From: Pseudoselenomonas ruminantium
GTDB taxonomy: Bacteria > Bacillota > Negativicutes > Selenomonadales > Selenomonadaceae
Assembly: GCF_900113715.1 (NCBI RefSeq)
Contig: NZ_FOQK01000009.1
Span: 1 to 64,000, forward strand
DNA: 64,000 nt
Direction of reading: 5' to 3'
Under the pieces are notes generated by a model. The model did no database searches. It had not been told where the DNA came from and worked only from the letters and a program-made list of their open reading frames with translations. Positions 53,478 through 62,804 of the stretch are shown here, in pieces. The position numbers were made by a program, and so were the translations under genes. Each line of letters opens with the position of its first letter. Within the stretch, counting starts at the first letter, position 1.

Positions 53478-53888
53478 ATGGGAAAAGTAGAAATGATTTC
53501 TTATGATTTGGCGAATGGAATTAATTATGATCAAATAGAGTTGGAAAAGCCTTCGTGGGAACAAATACTTGAAATAATATCTAAGTTGGACGGAAAGGAG
53601 ACTACTGAAGTTAGTCTTTATGCATTGGAAGAATCGATATGTTTGTGTATCGGAGGCGGAAATAATAACTTATATAATGTATATTATTCGGAAGAGTATG
53701 GAGAAAAGAATTATACACTAAAAAAGAGGGGAGGAGTACTTTTTGAAAAGCATAAATTAATAACAGGAGGGCAGATGGGCGAATTTGAAGATAATATTTG
53801 CGTTGGTAAAGATATGGTGCGCATAGTTGTTGAATATTTTTATATTTATGGATGTATGTACAAAGGGTATGTTTGGAATATAGAATAA
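53478..53888 (+). CDS. Imm1-like immunity protein, 136 aa
   Basis: It has KPSWEQILEIISKLDGKETTEV, then LYALEESICLCIGGGNNNLYNVYY, matching the layout of Imm1 proteins (an N-terminal W-x-x-I helix and a central GGG strand turn). The assignment is by eye. It directly follows a toxin-tail remnant. The 269 bp to the next gene show no feature. Confidence 0.6.
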   Translation: MGKVEMISYDLANGINYDQIELEKPSWEQILEIISKLDGKETTEVSLYALEESICLCIGGGNNNLYNVYYSEEYGEKNYTLKKRGGVLFEKHKLITGGQMGEFEDNICVGKDMVRIVVEYFYIYGCMYKGYVWNIE

Positions 53889-54157
53889 AGAATTCAAAGG
53901 CCATGAAAAGGGGGATTTAATGATGTGTTAAGAGAAATCTAAGGATATTTCAAGGGTATAGTAATATAATTTTTGTATTTACGTGAAAAAGATTTGATGC
54001 TGAGTTGAAGAGAAATTAAAAAATGCACCAAATGGGTGCAGACGCTGCGTGATACCCATGTGCCAAGAGATTTGTACCGCTGTAGCTTAAATTTAAACGG
54101 GTAGGACGAAAGCAAAAGGTAAAGGGTATGCACTAATGCTTTAGAGGATGAAAACAT

Positions 54158-54787
54158 ATGAATCTAAGTAATAATGGCCAAATTGCTATATTAGGTACAA
54201 ATGGGTATGAGCATTACTTTGGGGGGGATACATGGAAAATGCCAATCTGTTCAATCTGCGATGAGCCCTATCATCAGATACTTACGTTAGACACCAAGGA
54301 TGAACAATTAAACTGGCTTGAATGCTCTTTAAAGGAACTCCCTTTTATATCCTGTGTAAATTGCTCTGCCTGCTGGGAGAGACAGTATTATCATATCGAT
54401 GAGAAAGATAGAACCGTAAAGATGCTAGAGGTTGAGACGACAGGTGCATGGCACCATGATGAGGATGATAAAATCGGATATCCATTGCCTGTACGGAGTT
54501 TGAAGCTGGAGCCGTTAAAATGTTTCGATGATGAAGTAGTAATTGAAAGCATGGGACGTGATTATTTCTGCAAATTGGGTGGTAAACCTGTATTCCTGAC
54601 TGATGCCATAGAGATGCGTTGCAAAGAATGTGGGAGAAAAATGCAGTATGTAGGAGTATTAACAGGTAGTGATTTTGAGAATACTGAATTGCTTAATGGA
54701 GTAGATTTCTATTTTGGTGACATGTTTTTGTATTTCTATTATTGTGATGCGTGTAATGTAGTAGGGGTTGATTCGCAGCCATTATGA
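54158..54787 (+). CDS. Zinc-ribbon protein, possibly DUF1963/YwqG-like, 209 aa
   Basis: Two to three CxxC pairs are visible: CSICDEPYHQ near 31, CVNCSACW near 66, and CKECGRKM and CDACN in the last 60 residues. The segment LGGKPVFLTDAIEMRCKECG resembles YwqG/DUF1963 proteins, which often sit in toxin-immunity regions. GAGG precedes the ATG. The GC content is intermediate. An immunity or effector-accessory role is possible but unproven. Confidence 0.6.
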   Translation: MNLSNNGQIAILGTNGYEHYFGGDTWKMPICSICDEPYHQILTLDTKDEQLNWLECSLKELPFISCVNCSACWERQYYHIDEKDRTVKMLEVETTGAWHHDEDDKIGYPLPVRSLKLEPLKCFDDEVVIESMGRDYFCKLGGKPVFLTDAIEMRCKECGRKMQYVGVLTGSDFENTELLNGVDFYFGDMFLYFYYCDACNVVGVDSQPL

Positions 54788-54884
54788 AGATAAAACACAA
54801 ATGAAAAGGCTATCTGTCGAAATGATGTTGGGAGCGGCTGTCGTTGTAGAACTATTGGATTTGTTAAGGTGAGAAAGGGAAAGT

Positions 54885-56309
54885 ATGGACGATAAATTTC
54901 AGCCGATAGTGCAGGAAGCTGTAGATTTGATTTGGAAGTATAATGATTCTAAAAGTTGTGAGAAGGGGCAGGATATGCTGCGCAGGGCAGCGGACGACGG
55001 AGATGCGGAAGCCTGGGCACTATTGTCCCTGACCTATTTAGGAAAGCCTTGGATAGGGGGAAATGGCAACGTAGGGACGGATATGGCAGAAGCCGAACAC
55101 TGTCTGAAAAAGAGTCTGTCAGAAGGTAGTCCGGTAGGTTTGTTGGCGATTCTCGCAAGACGTGGCCTCTACCCTACGGAGGAATTGGATTTTTGGGATT
55201 ATTGGGCTGATGAAAAAGAGACAGCTGTTGCAGAAATGGAAGAATATACCGAAGGCGATGGCAATGGAGAAGGCCTGGCAGCATATCTTTTGGGGATGGC
55301 TTATTTGCGTGGCGGTATTGATATACTGACAGGTAAACGGCTGGAGAAAAGAGAACGGCGGCAGTTGGCTAAAACTTTCATGGAACGTGCCAGAGCTCAG
55401 GGTATAAAGATGAATTACAATCCAGAGGAAATGTCGCCGCTCGACGATTCGGATGCTGACTGGAGATTAAAGCTGTGGCTGCAGAATGGCATGGCTATTA
55501 CCTTTGACCGCTATGATGCAGAAGAATTCCGAGCCGCACTGGAAATAATGGAAGACACCTATAAAGTCATAGAGCTATACCATGATGAGGATTATCTCTC
55601 TGTTCGTCAGACGGAAGAATATTATGAACTCCATGCTATGCTGAACGGCAAAGGTGCTTTGCGCAGGGAACCTTCAAGGGAACAGGTTTTATGCCTTTTG
55701 CGGGCTTGGTTTGAGGGAAAGACAGACATTTCTTCAGAGGGCTGGCAGAATGATGACCGGGCAGTGCGATATGTAAAGTGGCAACGGTATCTGGATAAGG
55801 CGGAAGTTTGTAAAAATCGTGATGACCTAGAAGAAATGGTGACGGCATTTAGACAGGCTGCCAATATGGACTGCGGAAAGGCTATGGTTCGCTTGACCTG
55901 TTACAAAAAAGGTGCAGATCTTGGAGACTATGAGGCTTTGTATGTGATGGCAAGCAGCTGCCGAGGCGAAGATGGAACGTGGCAGGATATACCGAAAGCA
56001 ATAGCCTGTTTGCGAAAGGTATTATCCGAGGAAAACGATTGGCAAAATGAGGCACGTCTCTTGCTAGCGCAAGTCTTCATGGCTCAGAATCCTGGGAAAA
56101 ATTCCAGCCGGATAGAAAGTTTGCTGGCGGAAACCAAATACGATAAATACTTTCCCGGTTGGCTGGAACTGGCCCATTATTATAAAGCGCATGGCAGAAT
56201 CTATCAGTATGGCCAAGAGATGGATGCCCTGATCAAGGCAGGATATGAACCGGCCATAAAAGAAAAGGAAGATATGTATCGTGGCAGTGAGTGGAGTGAA
56301 TTGTTCTAA
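54885..56309 (+). CDS. Sel1/TPR-like repeat protein, 474 aa
   Basis: Built of helical repeats with Sel1-type signatures (QDMLRRAADDGDAEAWALLSL, AYLLGMAYLRGG, YEALYVMASSCRGED, AIACLRKVL). Such solenoids bind other proteins, and Sel1 proteins occur as immunity or scaffold factors in toxin regions. The composition is closer to the chromosome than to the AT-rich cassettes. It is followed 18 bp later by a DUF1266-like gene, probably in one operon. No signal peptide. Confidence 0.72.
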   Translation: MDDKFQPIVQEAVDLIWKYNDSKSCEKGQDMLRRAADDGDAEAWALLSLTYLGKPWIGGNGNVGTDMAEAEHCLKKSLSEGSPVGLLAILARRGLYPTEELDFWDYWADEKETAVAEMEEYTEGDGNGEGLAAYLLGMAYLRGGIDILTGKRLEKRERRQLAKTFMERARAQGIKMNYNPEEMSPLDDSDADWRLKLWLQNGMAITFDRYDAEEFRAALEIMEDTYKVIELYHDEDYLSVRQTEEYYELHAMLNGKGALRREPSREQVLCLLRAWFEGKTDISSEGWQNDDRAVRYVKWQRYLDKAEVCKNRDDLEEMVTAFRQAANMDCGKAMVRLTCYKKGADLGDYEALYVMASSCRGEDGTWQDIPKAIACLRKVLSEENDWQNEARLLLAQVFMAQNPGKNSSRIESLLAETKYDKYFPGWLELAHYYKAHGRIYQYGQEMDALIKAGYEPAIKEKEDMYRGSEWSELF

Positions 56310-56327
56310 GGGGATGTGATAGAAATT

Positions 56328-56870
56328 ATGGAAGAGCAAATAAAGCAGGAAATCTGTCCACCACCGGATAGTCTTACTATTTCAGATGTGGATTCTAAGC
56401 TGATAAGGTGGATAGAAGCAGAACAAGCTATAGTCAAGGCTGTCAATGGATGGGGCTGTCATAAAGATGATGCACTGAAGCAGAGAAAGGGTAGATGTTA
56501 TCTACTTGAAAAGCATGAGGCAGGCTCACGCCTTCAGCTGATTGATCAGATTATGAGTTTGGGAAGTTTGTCTCCTAACTCAGTTTGGGACATGTCAAAG
56601 GCCATCGAACTGGCAACTATCGGATATTTAGCGGATTACCTGACTTTGCGAGAAGCGTTGAATGTGTCTGTCACTGCTGGCCAGCGCATTCAAAAATGTA
56701 CCAGCAGCTGGGAAAAAATGGGGACAGCCTATCTTCGCTATCTGAAAACCTTTGAAGGCAATTCCAAAAGACTGAGAGCAGGTGAGGCAGCCTTTGAACA
56801 ACTAAGGAACTCCTCGGATTCCCTTTATAAAGCGGTGCCGTTTGACATGGAACTAAAAAAGACCTGGTAA
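56328..56870 (+). CDS. DUF1266-like protein, 180 aa
   Basis: The C-terminal half shows SVWDMSKAIELATIGYLADY, then an Ala-rich helix and CTSSWEKMGTAYLRYLKTF, the pattern of DUF1266 (YbeU/YbeR-like) proteins found beside Rhs and Sel1 genes. A GTG at 56316 is an alternative start closer to the AAGGGG site. Function is unknown; an immunity or accessory role is inferred from context. Confidence 0.65.
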   Translation: MEEQIKQEICPPPDSLTISDVDSKLIRWIEAEQAIVKAVNGWGCHKDDALKQRKGRCYLLEKHEAGSRLQLIDQIMSLGSLSPNSVWDMSKAIELATIGYLADYLTLREALNVSVTAGQRIQKCTSSWEKMGTAYLRYLKTFEGNSKRLRAGEAAFEQLRNSSDSLYKAVPFDMELKKTW

Positions 56871-56872
56871 AC

Positions 56873-56925
56873 TTAATCTAATATATGTGCGATATAAAAA
56901 GGCTTATCAAATATTAAGGAACCCA
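56873..56925 (+). pseudogene. Short relic of an immunity-type gene
   Basis: About 50 bp (AATCTAATATATGTGCGATA then TAAAAAGGCTTATCAAATAT) closely resemble the middle of the 51037 gene (LIYIRYKKAYEII). Nothing else of that gene remains. It marks the right edge of the toxin island; from 56926 to 57064 I see no gene. Confidence 0.5.
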
Positions 56926-57064
56926 AGCAGTTTCGAAGCATGGGTTCGCTCGATGATGCCAGCTAAATGCGGGCGATGGTAGATTTTAACTAGATTTTGT
57001 GCTAAACTGTAAACAGTGTTTCTCTGGAAGAGATATGTTGTTTACATGGGGTGAGGTAATCGTT

Positions 57065-58252
57065 ATGATCAATCAGAAAATGTATGAACTTGGGACGAAG
57101 AAGTCGACAATCCGTACGATCTTTGAGTTTGGCCGTAAGCGGGCGGCTGAGGTCGGCGAGGAGAATGTCTATGATTTCAGCTTGGGCAATCCGAATGTGC
57201 CGACGCCGGAGTTCATCAAGGCGGCAGCTGTCGATGTGCTGACGAATATGGAGCCGAGTGCGGTGCATGGCTATACGGTGGCGCCGGGCGCACCGCAGAC
57301 GCGCGCGGCATTGGCCAAGAGTGTCAATAAGCGCTTCGGTACGAATTTTGCGGCGAAGAATTTCTTTATGACGGCAGGAGCCGCTGCGGCAATAACGATT
57401 TGCTTCAAGGCATTGGCGCAGCCGGAAGACGAGTTCATAACCTTTGCGCCATTTTTCCCTGAGTATCGTGCGTTTGTCGAGTCGGTGGGGGGCAAGCTCG
57501 TAGTCGTGCCAGCACAGCCTGCTGATTGGCAGATTGATTTTGCGGCGTTTGAGAAGCTTGTGACGAATCATACGAAGGCGGTCATCGTCAACTCGCCCAA
57601 TAACCCGAGTGGTGCTGTGTATTCAGAGGAAACAATCCAAAAGCTTGCGGATATTCTGCGCCGCAAGGAAGAGGAATTCCATCATCCCATTTTTATCATT
57701 TCCGATGAGCCGTACCGTGAGATTGCCTTTGAGGGCTATACGGTTCCCTATGTGCCGAAGTTCTATGACAATACGTTGGTCTGCTATTCGTACAGCAAGT
57801 CGTTCTCGCTGCCGGGCGAGCGTATCGGCTATATCGTCGTGCCCGATGAGGTGGCTGATTTTGGCAAGGTATACGGTTCGATTGCGGGTGCGGCCCGCGT
57901 GCTCACGCATGTCAATGCGCCGTCCCTCTGGCAGCTGGTCATTGGCCGCTGTGCCGATATGCCATCGGATATTTCTACCTATGTCAAGAACGGTCAACTG
58001 CTCTATCAGGGGTTAAAAGATGCGGGCTTTGAATGCGTCAAACCCCAGGGCGCATTCTATCTTTTCCCGAAATGCTTGGAGGAGGATGACTACGCATTCT
58101 GTGAGCGGGCGAAAAAGTATGACTTGCTGCTCGTGCCGGGGACGGACTTCGGCTGTCCGGGCTATTTCCGCGCCGCGTACTGCATCAAGACCGAAACCAT
58201 TGAAAAATCGCTGCCTTTGTTCAAGAAGCTGGCAGACGAATACAAGAAGTAA
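57065..58252 (+). CDS. PLP-dependent class I/II aminotransferase
   Basis: A fold-type I aminotransferase of 395 aa. The Schiff-base lysine is about K245 in YSYSKSFSLPGERIGYI. NSPNNPSGAVYS is the usual PLP-adjacent loop, SDEPYREI holds the cofactor aspartate, and FRAAYCIK holds the carboxylate-binding arginine. GAGG precedes the ATG at 57065; a frame extending to 56999 was rejected. The SLPGERIGY type is common in anaerobic Firmicutes and is often called aspartate aminotransferase; substrate is not determined. Standalone, with a terminator. Confidence 0.88.
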   Translation: MINQKMYELGTKKSTIRTIFEFGRKRAAEVGEENVYDFSLGNPNVPTPEFIKAAAVDVLTNMEPSAVHGYTVAPGAPQTRAALAKSVNKRFGTNFAAKNFFMTAGAAAAITICFKALAQPEDEFITFAPFFPEYRAFVESVGGKLVVVPAQPADWQIDFAAFEKLVTNHTKAVIVNSPNNPSGAVYSEETIQKLADILRRKEEEFHHPIFIISDEPYREIAFEGYTVPYVPKFYDNTLVCYSYSKSFSLPGERIGYIVVPDEVADFGKVYGSIAGAARVLTHVNAPSLWQLVIGRCADMPSDISTYVKNGQLLYQGLKDAGFECVKPQGAFYLFPKCLEEDDYAFCERAKKYDLLLVPGTDFGCPGYFRAAYCIKTETIEKSLPLFKKLADEYKK

Positions 58253-58268
58253 ACTGTTTGGATACAGG

Positions 58269-58302
58269 TTGACCCGTCAGATTTTGACGGGTCATTTTAT
58301 TT
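58269..58302 (+). terminator. Intrinsic terminator of the aminotransferase gene
   Basis: TGACCCGTCA and TGACGGGTCA form a 10-bp stem followed by TTTTAT. Confidence 0.88.
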
Positions 58303-58460
58303 GGAATTAAAAATATATTTGTTGTTGATTAACAGGAATTTGACCTTTGGGGGCGAATATACATGTTAGAATTGTTTGAAAAGTCATAAAACCAAAGAAT
58401 TGTTTATTGTGCCGGCAGAGATCGGCGATGTGGGACTCGGAGGTAAGGGAGTGATGACTG

Positions 58461-60587
58461 GTGGCAGAAAACGAACCGATGGTAGAGGTCTTTATCTATG
58501 AGACGCGTCAGTTCCTAGAGCAGTTGGAGCAGGTCGCGCTCGCAAGTGAGGACAGCGGCAGCTTCCAGCCAGAGGATGTCAATGAAGTGTTTCGGGCCAT
58601 GCACACCATCAAGGGCTCGGCAGCCATGATGCTCTATGATGAAATCTCGCATCTGGCGCATGCGGTTGAGGATATCTTTTTCTATATCCGGGAGTTGCAT
58701 CCAGAGAAGATCGATGTATCTGCTGTGACGGATATTGTGCTGACGGCCGTAGATTTCATGAATGGTGAGCTCGATAAGCTCGATAGCGGAGGACAGCCGG
58801 ATGCTTCGAGTGAGGGGCTGCAGAAATCCACGCATGATTTCCTGCGGAATTTCAAGCTCGAAAATGGACATGATCCCGATGTGGATCTGCGCAAGGCGAA
58901 GAAGTCGGCGGCACCTAAGGCGGCCGGAGCGGCAGAACCGGCAAAGCAGCAGTACTTCATCCAAGCGGTCAAGCCCGAGGAAGTCAAGACAGAATCGGGC
59001 AGCAATCATGTCTATAAAGCGGTGCTGCATTTCGATCCCGATGGCGGGATGGTAGAGGTCAGGGCCTTCGGTGTGATCAATCGCCTGGAGGATCAAGCTG
59101 GTGAGCTGCACTATCTGCCGGAAAAGATCATCGAGGATGAGACAGCCGCTGATACCATCATCAAGGATGGATTCAAGCTGTGGTTCACGACGGGGCTGGG
59201 CGTTGAGGAAGTCCGCAAGCTGCTGGATGAAACGATGTATTTGACGGGGTTGGAGCTTACGGAGCTGTCATCGACAGCAGAATGCGAGTATTGGCCGACC
59301 CCCAAGCAGAAGGCAGCCCAGGCGGTAGAAGAATCATCGCCGATTGTGCCGGTAAAGCCTGAGGCCAAGCCGCGGCCGGCGCCGATAAAACAGGCGGGGC
59401 ACGAGGGGCATGAGTCGCAGATGATAAGTGTCCGCGTCGATAAGCTTGACCGGCTGATGGAGCTTGTTGGCGAGATGGTCATTGCTGAGTCGATGGTGAC
59501 GCAGAATCCCGATATCCGAGGGCTCGAGCTTTCCAATTTTGACAAGGCGGCCCGGCAGCTGCACAAGATAAATGGCGAGCTGCAAGACAGGGTCATGGCG
59601 CTGCGGATGGTGCCGCTTGAAGCAACCTTCAAGAAAATGAACCGCATTGTACGGGATATGACGAAAAAACTAGGCAAGCAGGCAAAACTCGTGCTGGTCG
59701 GTGCGGATACCGAGGTCGATAAGAATGTCACCGAGCATATCGGCGATCCGCTCATGCATATCATCCGCAATTCCATCGACCATGGCATCGAGCTGCCCGA
59801 GGTGCGCCGGCAGGCTGGCAAGCCAGAGATGGGGACGGTAGTGCTCTCGGCGCAGAATGCCGGTGGTGAGGTGGTCATCCGCATTGAAGACGATGGCGGT
59901 GGCATGAACCGCGACCGCATCATGAAGAAGGCCAAGGAAAAGGGCATCCTGACGAAGCCGGAGGAGGAGTATACGGATCAGGAGGTCTATAGCTTCATTT
60001 TTGCTCCCGGGTTTTCGACCAAGGAACAGGTCACAGAGTTTTCGGGGCGCGGCGTAGGGATGGATGTGGTCGTCTCGAATATCAAGGCCTTGGGGGGAAC
60101 TATAATGGTTGACAGCAACCCCGGCAAGGGAAGCGTGACGATTATCCGCATTCCGCTTACGCTGGCCATTGTGGAGGGGATGTGCATCAAGGTCGGAGGC
60201 TCGGGGTATACGATCCCGATAAGTGCGATCCGCCGTTCGTTCCGTCCGGCAGACGAAGATATTTTCCTCGATGTGTCGGGACAGGAAATGTTTATGGAGG
60301 CAGGGCAGCCCTGCCCGATTGTACGGCTGCATCAGCTGTATGCTATCGAAAGTGCGCAGGAGCGGCTTACGGAGGGCATCCTGCTGGTGACGGAGACCGA
60401 TGATCGCTATCTGGGCATCTTTGCCGATGCGCTGGTGGGCGTTCAGCAGATTGTCGTAAAGCCAGTGCCGGGGTATATCCAGGCGATGACGAAGATGACG
60501 GGGATTACAGGCTGCACGATCCTGGGGGACGGCAGCATCAGCTTGATTATCGACCCGGGGAAACTCATGGGCTTGCTGGTTGAATGA
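58461..60587 (+). CDS. cheA: Chemotaxis histidine kinase CheA
   Basis: The 708-aa central kinase of chemotaxis. The P1 Hpt domain (1-110) has the phospho-acceptor H48 in AMHTIKGSAAMM. A linker and a possible P2-like domain (155-285) follow. The dimerisation helices start near 318 (VDKLDRLMELVGEMVI). The ATPase has the N box near 436 (NSIDHGIE), DDGGGM near 476 and GRGVGMD near 529. The CheW-like P5 domain is at about 565-708. The GTG start at 58461 gives MAENEPMVEVFIYE. It heads the cheA-cheW-mcp-cheRB operon. No clear flagellar sigma promoter was found upstream. Confidence 0.95.
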   Translation: MAENEPMVEVFIYETRQFLEQLEQVALASEDSGSFQPEDVNEVFRAMHTIKGSAAMMLYDEISHLAHAVEDIFFYIRELHPEKIDVSAVTDIVLTAVDFMNGELDKLDSGGQPDASSEGLQKSTHDFLRNFKLENGHDPDVDLRKAKKSAAPKAAGAAEPAKQQYFIQAVKPEEVKTESGSNHVYKAVLHFDPDGGMVEVRAFGVINRLEDQAGELHYLPEKIIEDETAADTIIKDGFKLWFTTGLGVEEVRKLLDETMYLTGLELTELSSTAECEYWPTPKQKAAQAVEESSPIVPVKPEAKPRPAPIKQAGHEGHESQMISVRVDKLDRLMELVGEMVIAESMVTQNPDIRGLELSNFDKAARQLHKINGELQDRVMALRMVPLEATFKKMNRIVRDMTKKLGKQAKLVLVGADTEVDKNVTEHIGDPLMHIIRNSIDHGIELPEVRRQAGKPEMGTVVLSAQNAGGEVVIRIEDDGGGMNRDRIMKKAKEKGILTKPEEEYTDQEVYSFIFAPGFSTKEQVTEFSGRGVGMDVVVSNIKALGGTIMVDSNPGKGSVTIIRIPLTLAIVEGMCIKVGGSGYTIPISAIRRSFRPADEDIFLDVSGQEMFMEAGQPCPIVRLHQLYAIESAQERLTEGILLVTETDDRYLGIFADALVGVQQIVVKPVPGYIQAMTKMTGITGCTILGDGSISLIIDPGKLMGLLVE

Positions 60588-60601
60588 TAGGAGGAACGGA
60601 A

Positions 60602-61114
60602 ATGGATGAAGAACTCCTGCAAGAGGAAGATACACAAAAGGATAAATATCTGACCTTTACACTGGGCGAGGAGCTTTATGGCATCGATATCCGCGTAGTC
60701 ATCGAAATCATCGGCATCCTGCCGGTGACCAAGGTGCCGGAGGTGCCAGACTATGTGCGCGGTATCATCAATCTCCGCGGCAAGATCATTCCGGTCATCG
60801 ACATGCGGCTGCGGTTTGGCCGGGAGTTCCGGCCTTATACGGATCGTACCTGTGTCATCGTCATCGAGGTCAAGGAGGTACTGCTTGGACTTATCATCGA
60901 TGGGGTCAGCGAAGTACTGTCCATCCCTGAGGGGCAGACGGTGGATCCGCCGGAGCTGAAGTCAGCCAGCAATCGCTACATCCGGAGTATCGGCAAGCTG
61001 CCAGATAGCAAGGTGGTGCTGCTGCTGGACTGGGAAAAACTGTTCGATGTGGAAGAAGAGAAGATGCTTAGCGGGATGAATGAGGAAAGAGGGAACGAAA
61101 ATGGAGCTGTTTAA
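60602..61114 (+). CDS. cheW: Chemotaxis coupling protein CheW
   Basis: Links receptors to CheA. The 170-aa protein has the CheW core: [40 protein letters not shown] and LLLDWEKLF at the end. AGGAGG precedes the ATG at 60602, 15 nt after the cheA stop. Its end overlaps the start of the receptor gene by 14 nt, so expression is coupled. Confidence 0.95.
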   Translation: MDEELLQEEDTQKDKYLTFTLGEELYGIDIRVVIEIIGILPVTKVPEVPDYVRGIINLRGKIIPVIDMRLRFGREFRPYTDRTCVIVIEVKEVLLGLIIDGVSEVLSIPEGQTVDPPELKSASNRYIRSIGKLPDSKVVLLLDWEKLFDVEEEKMLSGMNEERGNENGAV

Positions 61115-62804
61115 GAATATGAAGATCAGTACCCAATTGGTGACATTGACGGGAATACTCGGAGCCTTGATCGTGCTGACAGCTGTTTGTTGCCTTTATC
61201 TGCTAAGCTCCGTGAGTGAGGAATATCAGAGGGTTTATGATGAAGATGCCTATGCGGCGACTCTGGCGACACAAGCAGGGAAGCTTTTCACAGAATCCCG
61301 CAATGAGTATACGCGGTTCCTGACGCGCGTCGATCCGTCGATGCGGCAGGAATCCATGACGAACATGCAGAAGCGTGACAAGGAACTCGATGTGGTGTTT
61401 GCCGAGCTGGAGAAACGCGCCATTTCGGCAGAGGCCAAGAGGGTGATGAGTGACATCCGCGCGCAGATCGATACGTTCCGCAGCCAGCGTGATGCGCTGA
61501 TCAAGGCGCAGCCAGCGCCGGGCGCGCCGGTGGAGACTCTGCCCGAGGCCAAGCGGGCATCGGAAACCGGCTATAAACTTGCACAGAGCTTTGAGTCCGT
61601 GATGGAGATGGGCAATAAGAGTACACAGGAGGAGTTCAAGAAAATCAAGGATGAAATCGATAGGGCGATGCTGATTTCGGTCATCAATATTGCGCTGGTA
61701 GTCATCCTGTCGATGTTCTTTGGCATGCGGCTGGCCCGCAATATCGGCAGCCGTATCAACCGGATGGCGGATGCTGCTGAGGTGATCGGAAGTGGCGATC
61801 TCAGCCAGCCGATGAAGCCGGAGAGCAACGATGAGATCGGGCAGGCGGTCGCGCATTTTGAGCATATGCGCCAGAATCTCAACCAGTCGATGAACAATAT
61901 CCATGTGGCAGCGGAGCAGGTAGCCGCAGGCTCGCGCAATGTCTCTGAGGCCAGTGTGTCCCTTTCGCAAGGGGCGGCGGAGCAGGCGTCTTCGGTCGAG
62001 GAACTTTCAGCCTCGATTTCGGAGATCTCGTCGCAGACGGCCAGCAATGCGGAAAATGCGGGCAAGGCCAATAACCTCACGATCCAGGCGCGCCAGCAGG
62101 CAGCTGTCGGCGATGCCGATATGAAGGAAATGCTCGCGGCTATGGAGGACATCAATACGTCGTCGGCCAATATCTCCAAGATCATCAAGGTCATCGATGA
62201 GATCGCCTTCCAGACCAATATCCTGGCCCTCAATGCAGCCGTAGAGGCCGCCCGGGCCGGGCAGCATGGCAAGGGTTTTGCCGTGGTGGCTGAAGAGGTG
62301 CGGAATCTGGCGGCACGCAGTGCCAAGGCGGCGAAGGAAACCACAGAGCTTATCGAAGACTCAATCGCGAAGGTGGAGTCTGGGCGGGCAATTGCTGGCA
62401 AGACGGCTGAGGCGCTTATGATCATCATGAACAATGTCTCGGAAGTAGCCGATATCGTGAGCTCGATCGCCAAGGCCTCCAGTGAGCAGAAGCTGGCCCT
62501 GGAGCAGATCGACCAAGGCGTCTTGCAGGTATCGCAGGTCGTGCAGGCGAATTCGGCGACCTCGGAAGAAGCGGCGTCGGCCAGTGAGCAGCTCAATGCA
62601 CAGGCGGCCCGGCTGCGGGAGACTTCTGATCAGTTCCGCCTGGAACCCGGCGGTCCGCGGGGGATGGGGAACTATAACCGGCCAAAGCCTGTGGTGCGTC
62701 CGGCAGCATCCCCGGCAGCTCCGGCTGCGCCGCTGGCAACCAAGCAGGCAGAGCCCAAGGCGTATACATATACCGATGATGAGGAAGGATTTGGCAAATA
62801 CTGA
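61101..62804 (+). CDS. Methyl-accepting chemotaxis protein
   Basis: A membrane receptor of 567 aa. TM1 is at about 12-34 ([19 protein letters not shown]) and TM2 at about 190-209. Between them is a short four-helix-bundle sensor of about 155 residues. HAMP (about 210-265) is followed by the MA signalling domain with the conserved hairpin tip near 363-385 ([20 protein letters not shown]). The C-terminal 50 residues are Pro/Ala-rich, ending EGFGKY, without an NWETF-type CheR tether. The ATG at 61101 follows AGAGGGA. Its stop overlaps the next start (ATGA). The ligand is unknown. Confidence 0.94.
   Translation: MELFKNMKISTQLVTLTGILGALIVLTAVCCLYLLSSVSEEYQRVYDEDAYAATLATQAGKLFTESRNEYTRFLTRVDPSMRQESMTNMQKRDKELDVVFAELEKRAISAEAKRVMSDIRAQIDTFRSQRDALIKAQPAPGAPVETLPEAKRASETGYKLAQSFESVMEMGNKSTQEEFKKIKDEIDRAMLISVINIALVVILSMFFGMRLARNIGSRINRMADAAEVIGSGDLSQPMKPESNDEIGQAVAHFEHMRQNLNQSMNNIHVAAEQVAAGSRNVSEASVSLSQGAAEQASSVEELSASISEISSQTASNAENAGKANNLTIQARQQAAVGDADMKEMLAAMEDINTSSANISKIIKVIDEIAFQTNILALNAAVEAARAGQHGKGFAVVAEEVRNLAARSAKAAKETTELIEDSIAKVESGRAIAGKTAEALMIIMNNVSEVADIVSSIAKASSEQKLALEQIDQGVLQVSQVVQANSATSEEAASASEQLNAQAARLRETSDQFRLEPGGPRGMGNYNRPKPVVRPAASPAAPAAPLATKQAEPKAYTYTDDEEGFGKY

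Noticed and set aside
58301..58460. Flagellar sigma-28 promoter before cheA
   Set aside because: TAAA and GCCGG-like boxes occur (TAAAACC, GTGCCGGC), but the spacing of about 20 bp is wrong.
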